From positions 1 through 64,000 of the forward strand of contig JARWMV010000033.1 of NCBI GenBank assembly GCA_030998015.1: a stretch of 64,000 nt of DNA, written 5' to 3'. The notes beneath the pieces were generated by a model. It was not told where the DNA came from, did no database searches, and saw nothing but the letters and a program-made list of their open reading frames with translations. The position numbers and the translations under genes were made by a program. This DNA comes from Ceratorhiza oryzae-sativae. Lineage: Eukaryota; Basidiomycota; Agaricomycetes; Cantharellales; Ceratobasidiaceae. Position 1 is the stretch's first letter. Every line of letters starts with the position of its first letter. Below are positions 1 to 11,552 of this stretch, piece by piece.

Positions 1-399
1 TTAGACGTAGTGTCAACTAGTTGTACTCTTAAACACCCACCATCTGTCTTGATGGGTCCCCCTTCTTCAAAAGTCGAAAGAACCGAACAATATTTGTATT
101 CTGATAGGTTCTTAGTTGAAATTTCTACTTAGTTGGACGTGGCCAAGTCTTACATCCTTATCATACTGTTCTCCCGTACCATCGAAGCACAGGACCAAGT
201 TTCGGCCTTTGGGAACCTCGGGTCCAGCCGTGGCTCGCGGTACCTCCCCTGAATCAGATGTCGGTATCAGAGGCGCGGTCTCAGCCAAAGATTGAGGGAG
301 GGAGTGCAGAGCGCTATAGAGAACCATTGCATTGGGTTGTCGTAGGTTGTGGGAGAGCCGCAGCGGCCATGTTCCACGAAGGCGAGCAAGACGAAACAT
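1..399 (-). CDS. DUF2235 (Tle1-like alpha/beta hydrolase) protein, 5' part, cut by left edge
   Basis: Two exons are visible, 154-399 and 41-100, joined by a 53 bp GT-AG intron (101-153) in phase 0; a further donor follows at 40. The joined frame carries the start of the DUF2235 domain: GRNLVLCFDGTGEQYD near residues 68-83, then NTNIVRFFRLLKKGD in exon 2. In this family (PF09994) the FDGTG stretch opens an alpha/beta hydrolase fold related to type VI secretion phospholipases, and fungal genomes carry many copies of unknown substrate. The catalytic Ser elbow would lie beyond the window. The start is uncertain: Met at 399 is taken because a TATA-like stretch lies at about 455-470, but Met at 327 is also possible. 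Family confidence is high; nothing here shows the substrate. Confidence 0.8.
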
Positions 400-1595
400 C
401 AGGGATATCTGAGAGTAACTGGTGGTCTGGTCGATAGACACCCCATAGCTCCGTTGGCTTATATATATCCCTATTATCATGAGGCATTGCTCGTGCCCTT
501 GTCCCAGATATACACATGAAGTGGGCGTGTCGGAGCTTCGTTAGGCGAGGCATACGCACGTATCTATGCCTTGCTGTTCTTTTTACTACTCTATATGTGT
601 ATTGTTCCGCTTATATACACGATGCAGCGCTTATTTAGACGCGCAGAGCTAGTTCGTGTATCCCAAGGGTTTGGACCTGCCCACAGCCGGTTACCTTTAT
701 ATGCCCGCCTAACACCTATAGTTATATTGCGCGCCTCTCCGCAGCTGGTATCGTCCATCCGCACCCGATATCCTGATCCGAACCTAAAATGTGCGAGCGA
801 GAGCAAGCGAGTCCATTTCTCGGTCAAAAGCAAATTTGCTAGTTGGGGCTAGTTAGAGCCCTGGTTCTACCTAAGCAAAATTGACGCCCGGGTAGCTCAG
901 ATTAATACGGGCTACTGGTGTTTATTCTGCTTAGGTAGAGCCGGCGCTCTGACTAGTCCCCAGTGGCGAATTGAATTTTGGCCGAGAATTTATGTCGGTT
1001 GGCGGACAAGCAAGCAATAAACGTTTTTGCGAATTTTTGCCATCAAGACCGCCTGCCTGGTTGTACCTGTTTTGATCATTCAACCGAACTCTTCATTTGT
1101 CTAACTCTTATGTGTACTATTTTGACTGACACAAACATATAATAGGGGGTTTGAGGATCGGCCAAGGTTTACGGTTTTTCGGCTGGCAAGCGCTGGACGT
1201 TGTTTAATCATGGCTAGTTTTTCATATTTCTTGAAGCAGAAAGCATACTGCTCTGAGACTTGGCTATGAGGTCGCTATATGTACTACTGGGTACAGAAAT
1301 TCTCGCAATAAGATGTTGTCCCTTGGTTTCAGTGAATGGCAGTTCTCCCTGAAAGGTAATGTTGTTATCAAGATTCTGTCGTTGGATTTCTATCATATGA
1401 GATGGGGAACTCCTATATTTGTAGCTGCAATGGCACAAGAGGGCATATTTTGGTCGCAGGAGGGACAACTGGTCAAGAATAAATTTGTATACATGTTGCT
1501 TGGCACATCGAGATATATACACATAGATAGAGCCTTTCAATCCCACCCTGAATCTACTTTGTATCCCACCTGTATGTGTTTTAGGTGAGGAGAAA
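400..1595. other. No recognisable gene; contains a foldback sequence
   Basis: Short ORFs on both strands give no family motif. The only structure seen is the inverted repeat at about 831-975, listed separately. Confidence 0.5.
831..975. repeat. Imperfect inverted repeat (foldback / MITE-like)
   Basis: The left arm (about 831-898) and right arm (about 905-975) are imperfect reverse complements. The best core is TCTACCTAAGCA at 866-877 against TGCTTAGGTAGA at 928-939. Outward, TGGGGCTAGTTAGAGC on the left pairs with the complement of the segment around 946-962. The loop is only about 6-10 nt. It codes for nothing. It may be a small foldback element; no clear target-site duplication was found. 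Confidence 0.55.
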
Positions 1596-1928
1596 TCACC
1601 CTGGCAAGTTGCCAGAATCCCTATGAAATAAGTACCACTGCAAAACTTGCCATTCCTGGTAGCACATCTGTCCATCAACATTAACAACTGTCACAGCCAC
1701 AATGCTCAAAGGATTGTTGCTCATAAGTGAACCACATATCACTATGCTCAATTTGTCAACTGTGTGGTGGCTTGCATTGTACCTCACCTTGGATACATCC
1801 AAGGCATTCAAATGTTTGCTCTTCAAGGGTATCTTTCCAATACTGCATGATTTTATATGAGCAATGGAATATATCAGTATTGTAATAATCTTGTGCCTGT
1901 ACCTACAATAACAGAACCTTAGCTGCAA
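1596..1928 (-). pseudogene. CpG-free relic ORF of unknown origin
   Basis: An open minus-strand frame of about 110 codons begins with a Cys/Tyr/Arg-rich stretch. It lies in about 430 bp that contain no CpG dinucleotide, like the neighbouring dead copia element, which suggests an old mutated repeat rather than a live gene. An adjoining frame at 1214-1687 overlaps it and may be another part of the same relic. No family is recognised. Confidence 0.25.
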
Positions 1929-2027
1929 CTACAGTACATTTGTCTCAGGCACTGTGCACTGAAAATAAATCATACATACAGCCTATTCTTGTCCTCCCCT
2001 CTTCCTGTACTCTATATGACTGCTACA

Positions 2028-2322
2028 TCTCATGCAGGGAGGTAACTTGTGGCTAAGATACAAATTGTACTTAGCTCAACTACAAAGGTAGAGAACTAGT
2101 GTATATACTGTACCTAAGATACAAATTGTACTACAGAGTACAGTGTGAATAGAATACTTGAGAAAAGAAAGAAAATACAATACCTTAGCTCAACTACAAA
2201 GGTAGAGAACTAAGGAAGGAGAAAGGGGGTTCCCACAAACTTGTGCATGATATCAGAGAGGGGGGATATGAAACAGAAACAAATATGTGTGTACATACAT
2301 GCATATGATTGTAAATTCAACA
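2028..2322 (-). repeat. 3' LTR of the degenerate copia
   Basis: Reads TGTTGAATTTACAATC inward on the minus strand and ends CCCTGCATGAGA. By eye it differs from its partner at 5208 at about 19 of 295 sites, most of them transitions that turn CG into TG or CA. It holds two copies of the CTAC/GTAG box (listed under findings). Confidence 0.85.
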
Positions 2323-2368
2323 TGCCCACTCAATCCTATGCATGAATGTGCAGATAAAAGAAAAAATA

Positions 2369-3600
2369 TCAAACCATACCCATCTCAGACATGAAGCAAG
2401 TAAACTTGAGGTGTCTTAGGGGCTTGGTGAGTGCATCTGCAACCTGTTTCTCTGTAGGTACATATTGCAGGTCAAGTTCCTTAAGGGCAATCACCTCACA
2501 AATAAAATGATATTTGATGCATATATGCTTTGTAGTCTGATGATTGACAGGATTCCTTGCAAGTGCCATAGCAGATTGATTATCTGAGAATAGAGGAGTC
2601 ATGCCCTCTGAGAAAAAACCTAATTTGGATAAAAATTGACAAATCCATAAAAGTTTGTGTCCAGCACTAGCATCAGAAACATATTTGGCTTCAGTACTAG
2701 ACAGAGAAATAGTTGGCTGTTTCCAGGATGAGTAAGCAATGGTGGCACTGGCATGTAAGAACACCCAGCTGGTAGTTGAACAGCTTGTATGCTTATTGCT
2801 GGCATAATCAGTGTTGACATATCCAAGTAAATTTAAATTGCAAGAGCAATTATAAATGATTCCTAAGTCCATAGTACCTTTAAGATATTGTAGAACTTGC
2901 TTCCCAGAGTTCCAGTGTTCTTTTCCAGGATTCATTGTGTGTTGCACAAGTATACCAGTAGCATAAGCAATGTTGGGTCAGGTAGAAATCATAGCATACA
3001 TAAGAGACCCTATAAGCTGCTGGTATCAATTCCAATTGATCAACAGTGTTTCAAGCTTTGGTAAATTAGGTGATTTGGCCATTGGAGTTTCACATGATTT
3101 GCAGTCAGACATATTGAAGCAAGCAAGAATATCATTAATATAATGGTGCTGAGAGATCTTGAGTGTGCCTGCACTGCAATTGCACTCAATTTCAATGCCT
3201 ATGAACATTTTGGCCTTGCCTAGATTGATGATTTCTAGTGATTCAGCAATTTTAGCCTTAACCTTATTGAGTATCTTGGTAGACAATCCAGTGAGTAGCA
3301 TATCATCTGCATGGCTAAGTATAATAGCTACTTTGTCATCTTCATGTAGCCAGAACACAGAGTGATCTGTATCACATTGCTTAAATCCTAGGTCTTTGAG
3401 GATTTTCTTGAGGTGCATATAGAAGGCTTGAGCTGCCTGTTTGAGACTGTAAATTTCCTTGTTGAGCTTCCAGATGGATTCCAGGCCTTTGACAAAACCT
3501 GGAGGTTGCTCCATATAAATCTCCTTGTCTAGGTCTCCATGCAAAAATGTGGTTTTTACATTGATTTGGAGAAGCTCAAGATTGAGTGCAGCTGTTATGG
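2369..3600 (-). pseudogene. Copia pol fragment: RT end plus RNase H
   Basis: The frames at 3026-3600 and 2369-2947 match the last third of the intact polyprotein at 32938. The first holds the reverse transcriptase segment from AALNLELLQI through MEQPPGFVKG and the active-site string SHADDMLLTG, where the family has x-x-D-D. The second holds the copia RNase H: DYASNKHTS, STEAKYVSDA, SDNQSAMALA and VADALTKPL. The two lie in different frames, and an in-frame stop with changed reading separates them near 2950-3030. No complete RT can be made. Confidence 0.85.
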
Positions 3601-4895
3601 ATCACTAACATTTTTCTATTATTTTAGTCTGCTCTGCCAACCTCAAGTGATGCCTCAGTAATTAATTTGTGAAATTAAATGAATTTGTATGCATCTGAAA
3701 TTGTACTATTTGTGTTCCATTGAATAGTACAAAATCTCCTCTTTCCAATGCATATTTTATTGTGATTTTATCTTAAGAACTCAGAGAGATACAGAGGTTG
3801 CAATATTTCCTCTTATCAGGAGATATTGATTACAACATTGCACTGCTCATATCCTGGCAACCGCTTATGCTATCAAAGCGATCTTGTGCTCTATTGATAG
3901 CTAATCTTCAGCGGTATCTGCTGCCCGAAGATCGTCGCGATCCACCAGATCCTTGCGCCGGAATGGCCCGAAGATCATTAGAATCTTACTGGACCATCAA
4001 TCAAGATCTAATGACTCCAGTGAGTCAGGAGAGCTTCCCAAATTGATCCAGAAGCTTCTCTGACTCACTTTATGACTCACTGAGATGTAGCCTTTGTTCA
4101 TTACATGTATATACTATGATAATATGATCTACAAGCCAATAGCAGGTCTCAGATGCATCAATGCCTTTGATCCACACCCTGTCTTTACTCTTTTATCCTA
4201 TACTGGGCTAGGGTGTACCCCAAGTATAGCAGTACCCTCTTTTGATGATTGCACTGGCATGCATGTATCTATTTGGCTCTGGAATGCCCTCCTCAGGGTA
4301 TAAAAGGACCTCCTCTGAGGCCCTTCCAGACCACCTCCTCTACTCAACCCAGACTGGTTATTGGTTTCTTTTCTCTTCTATTTCTCTTGTCTGTGTGTGA
4401 TTTCTTATATAACTAGTACTGAGGAATAAAGTACCATATTAGTTATATACTGTCTGAGTCATTGTATCTTATATACAGAGATATATAAGGATACAATATT
4501 GCCTGATTGAGCATGACATTAAGTACTGGCTATTAGAGGAAATCTAAGTACCTGTAGCTGAGGAAGTACACACATTAGGCAGCCCACCATCTATCCTATA
4601 AGCTATTGCTTAAGTCTAGTATTAAGATTAGTATCAGTTAGTCCAAGCAACTAGGGCTGAACTACATTAAAGATATCTAAGGGAACCTGACCATAGTAGT
4701 CTTGCTCTTTATACTTATAAATTAGTCAGTTTACACTGTGAAAGATTAAGACTACCTTGAGTGTTACTTGATTGCATTGCAACTACTTTGAGCCTTCTTA
4801 CTCTAGTCTAAGAAGTATTGAGTATGATTAGAGTATACTAACATATCTACATTTGCTTAAGCTCTAGATATTCAAGTGTACCCTGACCTGTAACA
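3594..4895 (+). mobile_element. LTR-like sequence and non-coding DNA nested in the dead copia
   Basis: Copia homology stops at about 3600 and resumes in gag at about 4895. The intervening 1.3 kb begins TGTTATGGATCACTAACA, an inverted-repeat-like terminus. On the plus strand it has a promoter-like TATAAAAGG at about 4299, then AATAAA at about 4425. That order (TATA, then a polyadenylation signal about 125 bp on) is what an LTR looks like, so a remnant of a second LTR element, perhaps Ty3/gypsy type, is likely. I see no coding domain and could not fix its right end. Confidence 0.45.
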
Positions 4896-5203
4896 TTTAA
4901 CCACTCAGCTAGGGATTCAGTATATTTGCTCAACTTTGATTTGTCTTTGGCATCAGCATCAGTGAGTTCAGCCAGGGGTTTCTCAACTCCAAGAACAATG
5001 TCCTCTAGGCCTTGTAGGTGTAGGACCATTTGCTGATGAAATTTCCATGCTGTGTAGTTAGATCCATTGCTCTTCAGAGCAGGAACATTGAGCAACTTCT
5101 TGCTCAAGTAGCTTGGCTTGTGGCTTGAAGACATTGTGAGCAGGACTGCTACCAGGTTGACAGGGCTCTCTGGTTTCATACTAGTAGAGGTGGCAGGGCT
5201 CAT
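4893..5203 (-). pseudogene. Copia gag N-terminal fragment
   Basis: The minus-strand frame starts with ATG inside the primer-binding site, as in the intact copy, and runs about 100 residues that align with the gag start of the 32938 polyprotein (shared strings LKSNGSNYTAWKF and LQGLEDI). Homology ends after AEWL, where foreign DNA begins. The frame stays open to 4847 only by chance into that DNA. No nucleocapsid knuckle or enzyme domain remains. Confidence 0.8.
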
Positions 5204-5207
5204 AACC

Positions 5208-5502
5208 TCTCACAAAGGGAGGTAACTCATGGCTAAGATACAAATCATACTTAGCTCAACTACGAAGGTAGAGAACTAGTGTATATACTGTACCTAAGAT
5301 ACAAATTGTACTACAGAGTACAGTGTGAATAGAATACATGAGAAAAGAAAGAAAATACAATACCTTAGCTCAACTACAAAGGTAGAGAACTAAGGAAGGA
5401 GAAAGGGGGTTCCCGCAAACTCGCACATGGTATCAGAGAGGGGGGATACGAAACAGAAACAAATATGCGCATACATACACGCATATGATTGTAAATTCAA
5501 CA
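5208..5502 (-). repeat. 5' LTR of the degenerate copia
   Basis: 295 bp, same ends as the LTR at 2028, and retains more CpG sites than its partner. It is followed at 5503-5507 by CTACG, the right half of the presumed target duplication. Confidence 0.85.
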
Positions 5503-6644
5503 CTACGAACACAAATATAGCGAAGAAATCGTTCCTTTCGATTCAGATATATTTGGGGAGCACACGAGTGTGTTTAAAGTCGTCCCACAGGTACAACGTG
5601 TCACAAACGACTCCGGGTAATAGCCGGATACCGGGTTTCAACTGAATGGAGGTTTCAATAGCTCGTGGATCCACGCTTGGTGTTCATATTGAAAAGATGT
5701 ATTCTCCTTGAACGCCCAATATCTTTTTTGCAAACTTTCAAATCCAGCATCGTCTTGAGCTCAAAAATTCAAGCCACACCACACTTTTGCATTACGATTC
5801 AAACTCTATGGTCCCGCGAAATGCTGATTTTCAGGTTCAGGATCAGCTAGACCGAAAGGAGCCTAAATTTCATCGACAAAATCATGGCCAGCACCGAGGC
5901 TCAACAGCCAAAAGGTTTTAGACGTGCTCTACACCGCCCGTCGAGCTTTTGACAACGCAGATATGAATTAAAATATAGCCATAATCTCAAAATGCGCCGA
6001 CCCACACGCTCCCAAAAAATGGAACGTTGTGGGTATACGGAGAAAAGTTTCATGCAACGCTCCCGGTTTAGCGTCGTCATTTTATTTTGGCCGAGGGCCT
6101 TCGAGCCAATCGCCCATATCTGTATGAAGCCTTTAAATGTGTGTCCTTAATACTGTCCAATAATAAATATAGCACTGCCCATCCTGCAGAACGCGTCCAG
6201 CTCCATCCGATCGGAACGATTTTAATTCTTTCATTTTCCACCCGGGGTGAACAAACACTTTAAGAAGTATCCGACATTGTTGCTCGATGATTAAGAGCAA
6301 CCCTATCTTTGGCGTGTACCAGATGGTCAGGGCATTGAGAAGGTCGTATCCCCGAATTAGGCCGGCTATTATTGACACCGAACCATGGAGTAATACAGAT
6401 TTGCTATTGAGTGTATAAAACGCGCTAAAGTAAAGCTCGATAGGATTGATTCAAGTTTACAGAGTCCCGGTGATTGACCCGGAGCGGACGACAAAGTAAC
6501 TTGGACAAATAAAACATGTGATTGATAAGGAAATACATGATGAGGTATAAACATAAGCTCGTGAGGATCTGCAATCCACGTGGGAGATAAGCTTCACTCA
6601 TAATTAACGAACATCAACTTACCGTAAAGGCAGATTCAGTTCAC
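5503..6644. other. No recognisable gene
   Basis: Short open frames (for example 6133-6378 and 6369-6554, minus) could be distal exons of the BTB gene or chance. No conserved motif was seen. Confidence 0.4.
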
Positions 6645-7383
6645 TCAAAGCTTCATCGACATCTCGGTTAAACTCCAGACTTGAACCACAATTGTTCGCA
6701 AGAACGGCCCGGGATCGGTTCCCTCCCTTGACCATCCTAACAATTCCCACTCCTCAATCCTGCTGCTAGCGGTCTCAAGAACCTTGGCCACAATATCCCG
6801 TACTTGAGATGCAATGACGAGTTGGCCCTTATGCGTTCGATCGGTGAATCGGTTCTCCTTTCGGAACCATTCATCAAACTGACGTTTCTCGATCAGGAGG
6901 ACGTGATAGTTCTTGGCGGGAACCTCTTCTATCCTGCCCTATATTTCATCGTGATATCAAACAATATAACCAATAATACAACATACTACTCACCTTGCCC
7001 GAATGTGTGATCATCAGATACTGACTAAACATGCGCTGCTTCCGATTCTCCAGGCTCAAATGGGCGGGCGGCGAGTCCAATAGATCCAGCAGCCCGTGAA
7101 GTTGATAAAACTGAGCATCAACCCTCAGATTCGCCAGCGCGGTCTCGGGCTGCGTCTTGGGTGGCAGTCTATCAAGCCGAAGAGGAAGAACGCAATAACC
7201 ATTGAGATAGTCTACGATAAGCTGGAACAGCACAGGATCCCTTGACAGCTCTATTTCGTCATCTTGCTCGTCGACAAAGCAAGAAGTAAAATAGTTAGGC
7301 GAATCAAAGTAGATCTGGGGCTTCGACAAGTAAAAAATCTTGTCACCAACAGTGACCTTAAACTTTAGTTTGCTGGCGGACAT
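6645..7383 (-). CDS. BTB/POZ domain protein
   Basis: Two exons (6994-7383 and 6645-6938) joined by a 55 bp intron in phase 0 give a 227-residue protein. Residues about 5-95 look like a BTB/POZ fold of the potassium-channel tetramerisation type: KVTVGDKIFYLSKPQIYFDS, a YFTSCF strand, then DPVLFQLIVDYLNGY. BTB domains mediate dimerisation and often bind cullin-3; many fungal paralogues have unknown roles. Met at 7383 (MSASK) was chosen over in-frame upstream starts because the domain begins right after it. The second half, beginning GRIEEVPAKNYHVLLIEKRQ, has no motif I know. A rival frame is also open near the 3' end, so the C-terminus is the least certain part. Confidence 0.75.
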
Positions 7384-8828
7384 GATATGGATGATGAGAG
7401 CGGAGATGGTGGTGGTCGGTGACAAGCCACACAAACGTAAATCGCTCACGGGGCATCAGCAACGTGGAGTGGAGAGAATAGCCATTTGTTCCGGTTTATT
7501 TGACACTTGCTTATCACTGGCTTCCCACGCCTAAGCGCCCGGGGTGAACATGTCATCCAACAGCCACCCCCCCACACCTTTCAAGATCCCCAACGCCTTC
7601 TTCCAATCCTCTAGGCCACAACAATGACATGTGGTTTCTTCAATAGAGCATCAGCAGATATGTTCTCATTGCGCGTCCGAAGCCCCCCCCCCCGCCGGCC
7701 AACGCCGCTCCCGGGAGGCGTGACTGCATCCCGATTGCACGCTTTGCCGCTCGCAACTTCAGAGCTCCGGTTTGCTTTGAGTATCCAGACTTTTATCGCT
7801 CTGGCGATCCTTGATATCGATACTACTAGTGGTATTCATTCATGTCTATGTCAAGCCCGCCACAAGGCTCGTTATTCAAGATTGCTTCAGCCATCCTGCC
7901 GGTGTGGATTAACCAAGTGAATTTCTCATGTCTATGCTATTAGTGACTTCAGGTCGAGGCGTAAAAAAAATTAGGGAAGGTGGCCAAACCGCAAGCTTCT
8001 GAATGATGGACGGTTCCCTGCCTAACCAATGCCAATAATTCTCGTCCAACTGAAATGCATAATTGAAGTTACGCGATTGCCGGCGACGCATGGGAGATGT
8101 CCATCCTGAAATTTGTTTCTATTCGAAACTCTCCATCCCCAAGGAGGTATTTTCTCATCAGAATCCGACCTTTCAATACTGAACTTCCCACCCGCGTGGC
8201 CCCTGGAACCAATGGACTCGGGGGCTCTGATTTCATGTCGCCTCAAAACCAGAGCCATACCGCAATGAGGTGGCCGAGGACATATCTCCGAGGATTTGGA
8301 ATAGGTAGTGACCGCGCGCGTCCTGGGCCCACATGCTGAATCGTTGAGGCTCTGAGGGGCTACTCCATCTACCTATAGTATCTCATAATCTTCAGTCGAC
8401 TATTCATCTAAATATGAGGCTTTTACGAAAGCTTTGGTTAACCCACGGTATATTTGTCCCCGAACTCAATCTGAAACAATGCATTATTATCCGGCTGCGG
8501 CTTATTTCATTGGCTCAGCTTATCTGGGCCCCCTACCGAGATGCCTAGCCAATTCGTTTATCCTTTCATATCGTATTCAAATCTCACGCAGACACGTCCC
8601 ACTCACGCTAGCGCCTTATTGTTTATTTCCAGTCCGACATCCTGTCGGTTCACATCAGTGTACCTTCTAATTATGTATCTATTATTTGTAGATCCAATAT
8701 TGTACGAATCATTTTCGTATACGCCATGTTCGAGCAACCATGAAAGAAATTTCAGTCCTTTATCCAAAGTAATGTCATTTTGAGGGCCATCGAGCGCAGG
8801 CTTACATCGCATAGAGCGTAATGTGTTG
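7384..8828. other. Intergenic, no gene seen; C-rich run
   Basis: Divergent spacer between the BTB gene and UTP25. A homopolymer-like run of C lies at about 7682-7694. Small ORFs on both strands show no family motif. Confidence 0.45.
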
Positions 8829-8842
8829 AGGGTATATAAGCG
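8829..8842 (+). promoter_or_regulatory. TATA box of UTP25
   Basis: GGGTATATAAGCG lies about 30 bp before the first ATG (8867). That places transcription start close to this ATG, so the second in-frame ATG (8909, MPAQDPATV) may also be used. Confidence 0.5.
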
Positions 8843-8866
8843 CTGAGCTGATTACGTTATCATTGT

Positions 8867-11552
8867 ATGAATTTTGTTGATCCCGCTCAACCACCACATA
8901 GCCATACTATGCCTGCGCAGGATCCCGCGACCGTCAAGCTGCTTACTCTGCTTAATGTTAGCTCACTTAAATCAAAAAGGAACTCGCTCAAGCTGCAGCA
9001 GGCTTCCAACGAGGACCCATCCGAATTGCCAAAACGACGAAAACTCGGAGGGAAACGAGTCGTTTCATTAGAGTCCAAGGAGGCCGATGCAGATGAGGAG
9101 AGTGAGGGAAATGAAGGCGAAGATGAATCTGAGGATGATATTGGTACGCCTTCCCGTTGCCCCCGTTCGCATTCTGATTCTTAACACGTGAGTAGTTTCT
9201 TCAACGTCCACCTCTGATCCGTACAGCCAACATTTTGGCACACCCAAGGACTCTGCGCCTTCAATATTAACTGCGGCTTCCAGAAGTGCAATTGATTCAC
9301 GAAAAATTGTGTCTCAAAATCAGGTTTGGGGCGAATTAGGAAGTGTGGTTTCATCGTGCCTGGAGGGAACGCAGACAAGCGAGGTTCGTGTGGCTCATTT
9401 CCACCTCCGAAACACTCCTAATGAATATGGTAGAACCACTCCAACCTTCCCTCACTCTTGTCGACATACCAAGACGTTATGCTCCCCTACGTTGGAACTT
9501 CCCCGAAAGAACATGAGCACGTCCGACGTCAAGTCTGCGATCACATAGTCCAACATCTCCAAAGGTTCGTATTGCGACACACTCTTTCATCCTCTTGTTG
9601 ATATTCCACACCTGCAGACACCGAAAACAAATAATGGCCAACAATGCTCGGCTATTATCACATTCTAAATCCGTTGCTGCCGCTACCGAAGCGGCCAAAT
9701 CCAATTCTTCAAGCGTGAAAGCGACGGTTTCGGACCCTCCGACAGATGTTCGAGACCAAGGCATGTTGCCACTTTATTTTATTTCATTCTTCCTCTCTTG
9801 GCGTACCGAAACACTCATAGATATTGAAAGGTTTCACACGTCCGACTGTCTTGATCCTGCTTCCGTTCCGAAACTCGGCTCTAGCGCTTGTCGACACGCT
9901 CGTTACATCTCTGCATACCTCTCGTAAATCCGACGAACCCCCAAAGACGGAAAACTACTCGAGACTGCAGAGCGAGTACGGATTGCCTGCTGGTGTAGAG
10001 GACAAACTTCTTAGTGCGGAACCTGGTGAGTTTCTCACATCAAAACGCGACCTCGGACTTTAATGAAAACATCGGATGGTAGGAACTTATCCGTCGGATC
10101 ACATCCGAAACTTTGCTGGAAACACGGATGACGCCTTCAGGCTCGGAATGAGGTTATCCAACAAGGGCAAAGGGTGGCGTTTGTTCTCTGGTTTTATGGG
10201 TTCGGATATTATTATTGCCAGCCCTTTGGGCATCAGAATGGGTATGGAACGAGATGGGTATGTTTCGTCTCCGATATCCGTGCCTGCTCTTTGATGCTAA
10301 TTTCACGACAAAAGACCCCCAGACTTTTTATCTTCCATCGAACTAGTCTTAATCGATCAACTGGACTGCTTGGCTATGCAAAATTGGACACATCTCACTC
10401 ACGTACTCGAGCTATGCAACGCCCTGCCAAAAGAGGCACATGGAGCAGATTTTGCGAGGGTCAGGGAATGGTGCCTGGATGGACAGTGTGTACTCCTTTC
10501 CTATATCATAATCTATCATAATCTCTGACATGAATACCGAGTTAGTTCGGCCTACCTGCGCCAAACCATTCTGCTCTCGGCATTTGAAACACCTCAAATT
10601 CGAGCATTATTCAACAGTACTAAATTACTCAAAAACGTTGCTGGGCGCGTCAGGCAGACGAGGCGGTATGGGGCGGCGCCGATTCCGGAGGGTATGGTTA
10701 TTGTGAGTGCGGGGACACACTATTGAAAGGAAGACCGGTCTCGACGCGGTTGTGACAGAATTGGACCAAGCTAGAGTGCGAGGACGCGAATAAGGAGCCC
10801 GACGCTCGATTTGAGCACTTCAAGGACAAGGTAATGGCACTGACAGTCATGTTGACCCTATGTGAGATTGACCGCGGGATCAGATGCTTCCTGGCATCCT
10901 GAGCAGCTCGCAAGCCCAGACTCTTGTCTTTGTTCCGTCCTATTTCGACTATCTCAGGGTATACAATCATTTGATTGTCACCTCTCCGTCGAATGTCGCG
11001 GGAATATCTGAGCAAGTACATGTCAGCAATATTTACACACCTGGAGCTAACGGGCACCCCGATCTCCAGGTATTCATCCAATCAAGACATCTCGCGAGCT
11101 CGACAAGCGTTCTTCAAAGGATCAAAACGGGTTCTTGTCATCACCGAGCGATTCTACTTTTTCAGGAGGTCTGTTCAACTCTGTCCTATTCTCCTTGCTC
11201 TCGCTCATAGAACTAAAAGGTACAAAATCCGAGCAATCAAACACTTGACGTTCTATGGTCCGCCGGACCATGCCCAGTTCTTCACCGAGATCCTATCGTT
11301 CCCTTTCTTAGACAACGATGAAAATTCTATAGAGCCAAGAGAGGTCAAGGTCGAATGTCTGTACTCAAAGTGAGTAGTAGCCGGTTTTCGACCGAACATC
11401 GTACGGGGATGAGGCGACACCATACCTGGTAACGCGTTAGTGAGGTGGACCTGAACGCTGACTGTTCGGCAATACCCAGGTTTGACTATATGAGGTTAGA
11501 GCGAATCGAAGGCACCCAGGAAGCTGCCGCGATGTGTACACGTTCCGTCTAA
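8867..11552 (+). CDS. UTP25: UTP25, U3 snoRNA-associated SSU processome protein
   Basis: Thirteen exons (8867-9143, 9196-9383, 9434-9564, 9618-9760, 9831-10025, 10083-10257, 10315-10487, 10542-10702, 10759-10830, 10884-10958, 11017-11168, 11220-11369, 11480-11552) join in consistent phase to 654 residues, near the usual fungal length. Utp25/DEF is a nucleolar protein of the small-subunit processome needed for early 18S rRNA processing. It is shaped like a DEAD-box helicase but lacks the full ATPase motifs. Diagnostic strings are RDQGFTRPTVLILLPFRN, EYGLPAGVEDKL, GSDIIIASPLGIR, AYLRQTILLSAFETP, LVFVPSYFDYLR, NQDISRARQAFF and VLVITERFYFFRRYKIRAIK. The N-terminus is basic then acidic, as in homologues. 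Intron 4 (9761-9830) has a GC donor: AAG/GCATGT. Position and phase make this the only reading that keeps the conserved RDQGFTRP. Its neighbours suggest no shared role. Confidence 0.93.

Larger units (their letters stand above)
2028..5502 (-). mobile_element. Degenerate Ty1/copia LTR retrotransposon (dead copy)
   Basis: Two 295 bp LTRs (2028-2322 and 5208-5502) flank pieces of gag and pol on the minus strand. Flanking pentamers CTACA (2023-2027) and CTACG (5503-5507) look like a target-site duplication with one change. Just inside the 5' LTR lies GGTTATGAGCCC, the same primer-binding sequence as in the intact copy at 32653. Just inside the 3' LTR is a purine tract ending GAGTGGGCA. The interior is about 2.9 kb against 4.4 kb in the intact copy: the late gag, protease, integrase and early RT regions are missing, and about 1.3 kb of unrelated AT-rich DNA sits there instead. 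The element cannot move on its own. Confidence 0.85.

Noticed and set aside
571..852. Plus-strand ORF with a hydrophobic start
   Set aside because: No family motif, and its 3' end runs into the foldback arm.
5427..5645. Plus-strand ORF over the LTR end (repeated at 17102)
   Set aside because: It is the reverse strand of the copia LTR; the shared peptide reflects the repeat, not a gene.
7682..7694. C run as a possible functional G-quadruplex
   Set aside because: A single uninterrupted homopolymer; no set of separate G tracts on the other strand to support it.
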